Origin: an uncultured Spongiibacteraceae bacterium
GTDB lineage: Bacteria; Pseudomonadota; Gammaproteobacteria; Pseudomonadales; Dasaniaceae
Assembly: GCA_937969395.1 (NCBI GenBank)
Contig: CALBVI010000072.1
Location: 1-5,482, forward strand
Direction: 5' to 3'
Length of the DNA stretch: 5,482 nt
The notes beneath the pieces were generated by a model. That model searched no databases. It was not told the origin of the DNA and was given only the letters and a program-made list of their open reading frames with translations. The position numbers and the translations under genes are program-made. Below, in pieces: positions 1 through 4,537 of this stretch (its first letter is position 1; every line of letters begins with the position of its first letter).

Positions 1-19
1 ATTCTATTTGGATATCCAT
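1..19 (-). CDS. Start of the next cassette gene (cut by window edge)
   Basis: An ATG at 17-19 on the - strand opens a frame (M-D-I-Q-I-E...) that leaves the window at once. It lies 9 bases inside the cassette that starts after the boundary at 27|28, where a cassette gene is expected. No Shine-Dalgarno sequence is visible in the short leader, so this start is positional inference and the true start may lie further left. Confidence 0.35.
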
Positions 20-21
20 AA

Positions 22-74
22 ATCTAACAGCTGAATAGTACGGACCCTGCGGTCCGTATATTAATTTTTATAGC
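22..74 (-). repeat. attC of cassette A (short type)
   Basis: This is a recombination site for the integron integrase. The R' box on the - strand is GTTAGAT (22-28), with the cut expected between 27 and 28. The R'' box (68-74) reads GCTATAA and pairs with the start of cassette A (TTATAGG) at six of seven positions. The core palindrome is TACGGACC / GGTCCGTA with a four-base loop. An AATA/TATT pair beyond it is separated by one unpaired G, like the extrahelical G of studied attC sites. Bases 25-70 are identical in three other sites of this window. Confidence 0.92.
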
Positions 75-416
75 TTACACTGAACATGTAAACGAAAACA
101 CCAGTTTGCTGCCTAGGGAAATTATTGCTTTATTTATAAACTCAGGGATATCAACTATCCGACTTTCATATTTAGACAGAATGGAGATGAATATATCCGT
201 TTCGGTTTGTGGCACTGAATTGAGTTTCACAAACTCTACCAAAGTTGGAATAACTGCCTCTGAAAGCTCGATACTTGCAGTGACTTTCTGAGTTTTGAAG
301 TGGCGGCCAAAATCTACTTCTTTGCACGCTGACTTCAACTTTTCAGCTTGAACATCAGACAAAGACAAAAATCTGAAGTGGCATTTTAATTCAACATCAC
401 TATCCAATTGGCTCAA
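75..416 (-). CDS. Cassette A: hypothetical protein, 113 aa
   Basis: This is a small soluble protein with no signal peptide or membrane segment, and I do not assign it to a family. Residues 48-66 (ASIELSEAVIPTLVEFVKL) look like a helix. The tail from residue 91 (PEFINKAIISLGSKLVFSFTC) looks like a helix followed by a hydrophobic strand, suggesting a small alpha/beta fold. The start is uncertain. TTG at 414-416 follows an AGGAG by only two bases, and TTG at 405-407 has a spacing of about eleven; there is no in-frame ATG near the cassette start. The stop TAA (75-77) abuts the attC R'' box. The leader inside the cassette is only about 18 bases, so transcription probably comes from upstream cassettes. 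Confidence 0.75.
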   Translation of the reverse strand: MSQLDSDVELKCHFRFLSLSDVQAEKLKSACKEVDFGRHFKTQKVTASIELSEAVIPTLVEFVKLNSVPQTETDIFISILSKYESRIVDIPEFINKAIISLGSKLVFSFTCSV

Positions 417-428
417 TTCTCCTTTGGC

Positions 429-481
429 CTATAACAGCTGAATAGTACGGACCCTGCGGTCCGTATATTAATTTTTATACG
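429..481 (-). repeat. attC of cassette B (short type)
   Basis: This copy has the same 46-bp body (432-477) as the attC sites of A, D and E. R' is GTTATAG (429-435), with the cut expected between 434 and 435. R'' (475-481) reads CGTATAA on the - strand and is a perfect complement of the start of cassette B (TTATACG at 921-927). That match assigns the site to cassette B. Confidence 0.92.
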
Positions 482-483
482 AT

Positions 484-912
484 TCACTTTAAATTCAGAC
501 TATCTTTCATTAGTGATATTTCGCTTTCAGAGAATGAATGCGTGCACTTCCTACAAGCCATATCACCATGATATACATCGCCGTTACACTCCGGACACTG
601 CGTAACGAAATACTTCTTATGGCACTTAAGTAATCGCATTATTATTGGAATTAGTGCAAAACCCAAAATAAAGGAAAATAGTGCAGAGGCAACTAAAACT
701 GCATAACCAAAGCCAAAAGCTAGTGCGTATGTATTTGCATTAGCAGCCAATATTCTTGGCAGTAGATAGAAAATAATCAATTGGATTAATGGTGTAAAGA
801 TAATAGTTAGCAGAACCCCAACAAATGTCGCAAAATCCATTTTCTTTGGCCTTAACCATAATGCAAGGTAAAAGGCTTGAATATATAGAGCTATGATGAC
901 TGTTATGACCAT
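484..912 (-). CDS. Cassette B: membrane protein with C-terminal zinc ribbon, 142 aa
   Basis: Hydrophobic segments lie at about residues 2-20, 28-51 and 62-93; the last is long enough for one or two passes. A short soluble tail follows, with Cys106-x2-Cys109 and Cys120-x2-Cys123, the spacing of a small zinc ribbon. It is therefore probably an inner-membrane protein with a cytoplasmic metal-binding tail. I recognise no named family. The start ATG (910-912) lies 15 bases into the cassette behind a weak GGGTAAAG-type ribosome site; no better start is visible. The stop TGA (484-486) lies just outside the attC. Membrane proteins of unknown role are common cargo of chromosomal integrons, and nothing here gives a substrate or partner. 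Confidence 0.85.
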   Translation of the reverse strand: MVITVIIALYIQAFYLALWLRPKKMDFATFVGVLLTIIFTPLIQLIIFYLLPRILAANANTYALAFGFGYAVLVASALFSFILGFALIPIIMRLLKCHKKYFVTQCPECNGDVYHGDMACRKCTHSFSESEISLMKDSLNLK

Positions 913-921
913 GCTTTACCC

Positions 922-993
922 GTATAACGCCCGCATTTGCGGCTGGTTTGGAGCGCAGCGGAAAACCAGTCCGACAACATGCGCTTGTTACGA
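922..993 (-). other. attC of cassette C (72 bp, distinct type)
   Basis: R' on the - strand is GTTATAC (922-928), with the cut expected between 927 and 928. R'' is TCGTAAC (987-993) and, extended, CCTCGTAAC is a perfect complement of the start of cassette C (GTTACGAGG at R3). Inner arms such as CTGGTTTTCC/GGTTTGGAGCGCAGCGGAAAACCAG and GCGC/GCCGC segments form an imperfect hairpin. It shares no long identity with the short repeats, so this cassette probably came from a different integron pool. Confidence 0.88.
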
Positions 994-2184
994 GGATTTG
1001 GCATATATTACTTTCTCAGCCAAATACCTAACTAAAGGGATGTAGTTTTCTACAATACTTTCAGAGTCTGTCAGTGGTATGTGACAATCTTCGCGATTGT
1101 ATCGGTCTGATGAGTGGACTAGCGCATTACGAACATGTTTCAAAAGCTTGGCCACATTTGCTATTGCATGATCTTTTTTTGCTTGCACAACAAATCGCTC
1201 ACCAAACACTTCATGGTTTTTTGTGTAGAGTTTTTCTTCGGCCTTTTCTTCTATTTCACCGATGAATTCTATGAGCTCATCCTCGTCCAGATATTTTCTA
1301 AGTACTCGTATAAGCATCTCGGTTTCGTCTGACGTGTCACCATGCTTCTTTACGATAGATATAATTTTGCTCAAATGCTCAGAGTCACCATGAAAGCTTG
1401 TGCTATTAATATGTGATTTCAACTTACCTTCTAAAGACTCATCCGAAACCGAAAGAAAGTTGTACTCAAGAACATGATAAAAAGCCAAAAATGATTGGCT
1501 CGGAAATTGACTACTGACAGCCACTTTAAAGTACTTAAGCATATTTTCGTCATATGTCGCCGAGGGAATATTGAGTTCTTCTCCTTCAGATTCCTCATAG
1601 AAAGTAAACAAACGGCGCTTTCTCTTCTTTGAAAAATCCCAGCACTCACCTTTCTCTACGGCGAGCTTAAATAAACATGCCTCTATAGCCGGCATACCTT
1701 CACTAAGAAGTTTGGATCTGTCAGTTTTCCTCGGAATAGAAAACTCAATGGTCGGAGGAAACCAAAAAAGATCTTTAAATTTTATGTCTCCATCTCTTTT
1801 GAATCTCCTGACTAAGATTGCCTCGAAAAAATCTTGATATTCATCAGAGTGAAAGAAATTGAGGGAGAACCTCTTCGATGATGGAGCTATCCTAACCTTT
1901 CGGCTTCTTCCTGCAGTAAATTCATGATTAGGTCGGCCAAAGAATTCTTGGCTTAACCTCGTTATCCCTATTTCAATCGATTTCGGTCCTAATAATTTTC
2001 TCTTACCTACTTCAAAGTCGAACTGATTCGATCTGTTAAATGATTTTATCTCAGTGAGCCACTCCGTCGGAATATCAATAGACTTTTCATTTTCGTCATG
2101 TGTAACAGCAATAGTGTTACTTCCACTAACGGTTACTTCACAGCCTACGGCTTCTAATCGTTCCTTAATCTTAGTTAGTGGCAC
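988..2184 (-). CDS. Cassette C: HEPN-like protein, candidate RNase, 398 aa
   Basis: This is the largest cassette gene in the window. Near the C-terminus it has Arg352-Asn353-Ala-Leu-Val-His357, which fits the R-N-x3-H form of the HEPN superfamily RNase motif. It sits in a helical stretch (about 335-395), as expected for that fold. An earlier segment, SFLAFYHVLEYNFL (231-244), resembles the helix that precedes the motif in large HEPN proteins. The first 200 residues are mixed alpha/beta with basic patches and are not recognised. HEPN proteins often act as RNases in toxin-antitoxin and anti-phage systems; a defence role here is inference. The GTG start (2182-2184) is preceded by AAGGAG with a five-base spacing. 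The stop TAA (988-990) lies inside the attC R'' box. No separate antitoxin gene is present in the cassette. Confidence 0.82.
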   Translation of the reverse strand: MPLTKIKERLEAVGCEVTVSGSNTIAVTHDENEKSIDIPTEWLTEIKSFNRSNQFDFEVGKRKLLGPKSIEIGITRLSQEFFGRPNHEFTAGRSRKVRIAPSSKRFSLNFFHSDEYQDFFEAILVRRFKRDGDIKFKDLFWFPPTIEFSIPRKTDRSKLLSEGMPAIEACLFKLAVEKGECWDFSKKRKRRLFTFYEESEGEELNIPSATYDENMLKYFKVAVSSQFPSQSFLAFYHVLEYNFLSVSDESLEGKLKSHINSTSFHGDSEHLSKIISIVKKHGDTSDETEMLIRVLRKYLDEDELIEFIGEIEEKAEEKLYTKNHEVFGERFVVQAKKDHAIANVAKLLKHVRNALVHSSDRYNREDCHIPLTDSESIVENYIPLVRYLAEKVIYAKSS

Positions 2185-2199
2185 AATGGCTCCTTATCC

Positions 2200-2251
2200 T
2201 CGTAACAGCTGAATAGTACGGACCCTGCGGTCCGTATATTAATTTTTAGAG
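2200..2251 (-). repeat. attC of cassette D (short type)
   Basis: The body 2203-2248 is identical to the attC sites of A, B and E. R' is GTTACGA (2200-2206), with the cut expected between 2205 and 2206. R'' reads CTCTAA on the - strand (2246-2251) and is a perfect complement of the cassette D start (TTAGAG). It differs at R'' from the other short sites exactly where the cassette start differs, which supports true attC function over a generic dispersed repeat. Confidence 0.92.
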
Positions 2252-2788
2252 CTAACTTGCAGCATACTTAGATATATCAACTAAAACCACCACTACTACC
2301 AAGCCAGTGAACCCGCCACCCCATATAGCTCGATTAAGTTTTGATAGCTTCTGACTAGTAAAAAAATTAGCAAACCATGTGATACAGGCCAGAAGCAGTA
2401 ATACTAGTAAGCCAGTTAAAATGTAAACCCATCCTGAGTTGTAATTTCCTGAAAACAGATATCCAAAACCCCAGACAATAAATGTAGCGCTAGCAGCTGC
2501 CCCTAGTGTTAATGATGAGTTAATAGGAAAAACACAAAATAGCCTAACTAATTTTGATTCTAGATTAGGTGGTAACTGTGTGAGCCCATTTATTATTGCA
2601 GCAGATAGAAGCCCAAGCACACCTAGCATATTGAATGTTAAAGGTGAACGATTTTCGTTTGAGAATGTGTACGACAAACTAGACTCGACACTAAAATTGT
2701 TTCCACTTACGAGAGCAAGTACCGTTGTACAAAACAAAAATATGCCAAAGGTAAAAAATAGCGTCTCAAAATCCACGATACTCTTCAT
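2252..2788 (-). CDS. Cassette D: multi-pass membrane protein, 178 aa
   Basis: Hydrophobic segments lie at about residues 9-27, 52-69, 92-112, 120-142 and 155-171, so four or five passes are likely. The loops are short, with a basic stretch (QKLSKLNR, 146-153) before the last segment. There are no enzymatic motifs and I recognise no family. ATG (2786-2788) is preceded by AAGGA at a normal distance, about 30 bases into the cassette. The stop TAG (2252-2254) directly follows the attC in window coordinates. It is probably an inner-membrane protein, expressed with the neighbouring cassettes. Confidence 0.85.
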   Translation of the reverse strand: MKSIVDFETLFFTFGIFLFCTTVLALVSGNNFSVESSLSYTFSNENRSPLTFNMLGVLGLLSAAIINGLTQLPPNLESKLVRLFCVFPINSSLTLGAAASATFIVWGFGYLFSGNYNSGWVYILTGLLVLLLLACITWFANFFTSQKLSKLNRAIWGGGFTGLVVVVVLVDISKYAAS

Positions 2789-2811
2789 TATTTTCCTTAA
2801 TTATGAGACTG

Positions 2812-2864
2812 CTCTAACAGCTGAATAGTACGGACCCTGCGGTCCGTATATTAATTTTTATAAC
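2812..2864 (-). repeat. attC of cassette E (short type)
   Basis: The body 2815-2860 is identical to the other short sites. R' is GTTAGAG (2812-2818), with the cut expected between 2817 and 2818. R'' reads AGTTATAA on the - strand and is a perfect complement of the cassette E start (TTATAACT at 3240-3247). The stop codon of the cassette gene lies within this site. Confidence 0.92.
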
Positions 2865-3226
2865 TCATTTACTGTTAACTGCTTAATTGATGATGCCACA
2901 ACCACTAATTCAAAAGCCACTTTGTTTTGAAACTCAAACTTCAGTGCATCCGAGTAACCTTGATTATTTACCATAGTCCAGCACCATACCAATTCGTGAC
3001 CCACACACATATTAAATATCAAATTTACATTTGACTCGTTAAGAGTGCTTAAATCAGCGTATCTGAAAATCTGAATTTCATCGGAATTCTCTAGAACGCG
3101 AATAACACGAGATAGATGTTGAAAATTCAGCTCTATTGCAGCAATTTCAAGTGGTAAATCAGGGAAACAATATGCTTTTGCTTCTTCAAGTTTTCCTGCA
3201 TCACCGATTAGCTTAGAAAGTTGCAT
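2858..3226 (-). CDS. Cassette E: small soluble hypothetical protein, 122 aa
   Basis: There is no signal peptide or membrane segment. The middle (about 27-50) has strand-like hydrophobic periodicity (IAAIELNF, LSRVIRVLEN). The later block HELVWCWTMVNNQGYSDALKFEF (77-99), ending in a hydrophobic strand and an ASSIK segment, resembles the DUF6334 group of small uncharacterised proteins as I recall it. I treat that only as a lead. ATG (3224-3226) follows GGAAG with a five-base spacing. The stop TAA (2858-2860) is formed by the attC R'' region, so the last codons are shared between gene and recombination site. Confidence 0.82.
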   Translation of the reverse strand: MQLSKLIGDAGKLEEAKAYCFPDLPLEIAAIELNFQHLSRVIRVLENSDEIQIFRYADLSTLNESNVNLIFNMCVGHELVWCWTMVNNQGYSDALKFEFQNKVAFELVVVASSIKQLTVNEL

Positions 3227-3241
3227 TAATCTTCCGAGGAG

Positions 3242-3346
3242 TTATAACGCCGCCAGAAACGGCCGGAGTGAATTGGCTGCTTTTTTGCGCTTCTTAGCAA
3301 AAAAGAAGACAGTTTACGGAGGTCTGATTTGCTGGCCTTGTTAAGC
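3242..3346 (-). other. attC of cassette F (105 bp, distinct type)
   Basis: R' is GTTATAA (3242-3248), with the cut expected between 3247 and 3248. R'' is GCTTAAC (3340-3346), which pairs perfectly with the start of cassette F (GTTAAGC). GCTTTTTTGC and GCAAAAAAG segments near the centre form an AT-rich inner stem, and GGCC-containing arms flank it. The GCTTAACAAGG end is typical of attC sites in Vibrio and other marine gammaproteobacteria (established knowledge). Confidence 0.88.
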
Positions 3347-3775
3347 ATTTTTTACCTCGACTTTAGGTTCACTATACGCAATAACCTCAATAATTTCATT
3401 TTCGGTCAATATGCGATACTGCTTCACTGCCGAATTAATATCGATATACCACTGGTGATTATTTTTTATAAAGTCTAGATAGTCAGCTTTAGTTAGTGTG
3501 ACAATGAATTTTCCACCATCGGAGATTTCGCTTTTATCATATGTGGTTGCGGATTCGTCGATGCATTGCCAAGAAAGTATTTCTCTAAATTCAATAATAG
3601 CCTTCTTGCTCGCGGGTTTTATTTCGATTTTGTTTCCAGAACCTAAACTCTCATCTCCAATAACTATTTCTTCGATGCCCCCTTTTAACCCTTCAGAGAG
3701 CTGAACTGTCAAGAATTTTTCATATTCTATTTTTTCTAAAAACCAAGTATGGCTTTTGTCCAATTCTGATGTCAC
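3341..3775 (-). CDS. Cassette F: soluble hypothetical protein, 144 aa
   Basis: The protein has no membrane segments. It has a strand-rich first half (LTVQLSEG, IEEIVIGDE, KIEIKP) and a second half with ILSWQCIDESATTYDKSE, YLDFI and YRILTENEIIEVIA. The second-half pattern (ES...D.SE...G, then Y-L-D-F, then N-x-I-I-E-V-I) looks like a family of small uncharacterised bacterial proteins, but I cannot name it. The start is GTG (3773-3775), seven bases after GGAG; there is no competing ATG. The stop TAA (3341-3343) lies inside the attC R'' box, so gene end and recombination site overlap by several bases. Confidence 0.83.
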   Translation of the reverse strand: MTSELDKSHTWFLEKIEYEKFLTVQLSEGLKGGIEEIVIGDESLGSGNKIEIKPASKKAIIEFREILSWQCIDESATTYDKSEISDGGKFIVTLTKADYLDFIKNNHQWYIDINSAVKQYRILTENEIIEVIAYSEPKVEVKNA

Positions 3776-3788
3776 GTGATCTCCGTAT

Positions 3789-3902
3789 GCTTAACGCCGT
3801 TGTAACCTGTGCGGTTTGTGGAGTGGATTTTTGCGATAAAGTGGCGCAGCCACCGCAAAAAAGCGCGTAGCAAACTGCATCAGGTTGACAACCTTGTTAA
3901 GC
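3789..3902 (-). other. attC of cassette G (114 bp, distinct type)
   Basis: R' (3789-3795) and R'' (3896-3902) are GTTAAGC and GCTTAAC, perfect complements, with the cut expected between 3794 and 3795. The inner arms are extensive: AACCTG/CAGGTT, GCGGTTTG/CAAACTGC and TTTTTGCG/CGCAAAAA. It is the longest site in the window and looks like a classic marine gammaproteobacterial attC. An open frame seen on the + strand across it is a by-product of the palindrome. Confidence 0.92.
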
Positions 3903-3914
3903 AAATTACAGAAA

Positions 3915-4274
3915 TCAACGCTGAAAGCCTGCATATAAAGGAATTATTTTTGCGCCAAAACCGGCGAGGACTTCGGATGCTTTTTGAGAAACTGAGCCCA
4001 GTACCAGTAACTGTGAAAGGGGCGCGGCCTCCAGGATAGGCCCTAACTTAGCACCGACGTTATCGAGGTGTAACAACAATGACTCAGAGTTCGGATAGCT
4101 TTCGACGAGAATGCAGGTTTCCTCTGCCTCATCTAGAAACCATTCATATCCAATAGTTGAAGGTTCATTTGACTCCACGGCTTCAGCTAGTTCTTTCGAC
4201 AACCGTTTAAATAGTTCGGTGTCACCTCGGCCGACATCTAGTGTCACTAACATTGTGATACGATCATTGCTCAT
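3915..4274 (-). CDS. Cassette G: antibiotic biosynthesis monooxygenase-like (ABM) protein, 119 aa
   Basis: This is the first gene-bearing cassette after attI. It resembles the ABM/YgiN-type ferredoxin-like domain, a dimeric alpha-beta barrel. A strand lies at about 6-14 (ITMLVTLDV), a helix at 19-34, then EPSTIGYEWFLDEAEETCILVESYPNS (37-63) and a helix at 64-83. The ending, LAGFGAKIIPLYAGF (103-117), matches the common tail of this family. Members include cofactor-free quinone-forming monooxygenases and many with no known substrate. The domain call is firm; the substrate is unknown. The ATG at 4272-4274 is chosen because GAGGAG lies six bases upstream. A TTG six bases earlier directly abuts that ribosome site and is unlikely. 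Its stop is TGA, 12 bases before the attC R'' box. Confidence 0.88.
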   Translation of the reverse strand: MSNDRITMLVTLDVGRGDTELFKRLSKELAEAVESNEPSTIGYEWFLDEAEETCILVESYPNSESLLLHLDNVGAKLGPILEAAPLSQLLVLGSVSQKASEVLAGFGAKIIPLYAGFQR

Positions 4275-4311
4275 ATTCAACTCCTCGTTAGATTGAAAAT
4301 CTATTTGGTTT

Positions 4312-4363
4312 GCTTAACAGCTGAATAGTACGGACCCTGCGGTCCGTATATTAATTTATAAAA
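4312..4363 (-). repeat. Fifth short attC-like repeat, next to attI (or part of attI)
   Basis: Bases 4315-4357 are identical to the body of the four short attC sites; the repeat then differs by loss of two A from the AT-rich R'' side. R' is GTTAAGC (4312-4318), where cassette G begins. The expected partner of its R'' (TTATAAA-type) is not found at any cassette start to the right. It could be the attC of a geneless first cassette whose other end has changed, or an attI site that carries the same palindrome. The - strand promoter's -10 box falls within its R'' segment. Confidence 0.85.
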
Positions 4364-4382
4364 GTTATTCTTGTTTAGTCAA
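4355..4382 (-). promoter_or_regulatory. Outward cassette promoter (Pc-like)
   Basis: On the - strand TTGACT (4377-4382) and TATAAA (4355-4360) are separated by 16 bases; each matches its sigma-70 consensus at five of six positions. It faces the cassette array, so it is the natural candidate for Pc. Transcription would start near 4348, inside the palindrome, so the mRNA would begin with part of the hairpin. The other short attC sites have TATAAA-like bases too, but no comparable -35 box. Confidence 0.7.
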
Positions 4383-4383
4383 C

Positions 4384-4411
4384 ATTATCCTATTTTTCAA
4401 ACACTTACCAA
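4384..4411 (-). promoter_or_regulatory. Possible second outward promoter (weak)
   Basis: TTGGTA (4406-4411) and GATAAT (4384-4389) on the - strand are 16 bases apart. The -35 box matches at four of six positions and the -10 box at five of six. It would lie in tandem upstream of the stronger promoter. AT-rich sequence makes chance matches likely. Confidence 0.3.
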
Positions 4412-4442
4412 TCAGATAAAAAAACAACCAAACGCAATAACA

Positions 4443-4458
4443 CGGACCGCTGGGTCCG
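4443..4458. other. Hairpin CGGACC-GCTG-GGTCCG in the attI region
   Basis: A perfect six-base stem with a four-base loop, whose arms match the inner arms of the short attC sites (CGGACC / GGTCCG). It is followed on the + strand by CCTTTTCTCCTT, so a weak terminator is possible, but the T-run is broken. Its position 3' of TAACA on the + strand mimics a shortened attC. A structured part of attI or an attC remnant both fit. Confidence 0.6.
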
Positions 4459-4525
4459 CCTTTTCTCCTTAGCTAATTCCTGTAAAATCTTAATTCCCCT
4501 TTTTATTCAACCACTTAAGATACTC

Positions 4526-4529
4526 AGGA
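4526..4529 (+). promoter_or_regulatory. Ribosome binding site for intI (AGGA)
   Basis: AGGA lies eight bases before ATG 4538. It supports that ATG as the native start, although its frame is broken downstream. The other possible starts have poorer sites: ATG 4587 has GGAG only three bases upstream. Confidence 0.6.
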
Positions 4530-4537
4530 TAAAACCT

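Larger units (their letters stand above)
4318..4440 (-). other. Possible geneless, promoter-bearing first cassette
   Basis: No gene is present here. The right limit is proposed at GTTATTG on the - strand (4435-4441), whose R''-like partner GAATAAC is at 4365-4371 (six of seven positions complementary). That would make a 123-bp cassette containing the outward promoter and the fifth short repeat. The alternative is that the whole stretch is the attI region of this integron. The GTTATTG box departs from the GTTRRRY consensus, so the call is tentative. Confidence 0.35.

Noticed and set aside
1..11. Shared TCTATTTGG at 3-11 and 4300-4308
   Set aside because: Too short and AT-rich, with different surroundings; judged to be chance.
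68..482. Local promoters from the TATAAA in the short attC sites of A, B and E
   Set aside because: No acceptable -35 box at 15-18 bases upstream in these copies; the TATAAA is simply the R'' box.
3809..4039. Open frame on the + strand across attC G and the end of gene G
   Set aside because: It arises from the attC palindrome and runs antisense to a well-supported gene with a ribosome site.
4275..4280. Upstream TTG as start of gene G
   Set aside because: It directly abuts the GAGGAG ribosome site, leaving no spacing. The ATG six bases on is well placed.
25..4357. CRISPR or REP-type reading of the repeated palindrome
   Set aside because: Spacers are 0.4-1.7 kb long and each holds a gene, and the ends pair with cassette starts. 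This is an attC array.
4443..4470. Rho-independent terminator on the + strand
   Set aside because: The T-run is interrupted (CCTTTTCTCCTT) and the stem is only six bases. The arm identity with attC is the better explanation, so it was listed as a hairpin.
4480..4496. CTGT half of a LexA (SOS) box upstream of intI
   Set aside because: The matching ACAG eight bases later is absent (AATT instead). No full LexA site was seen between 4360 and 4540, so SOS control is not claimed.
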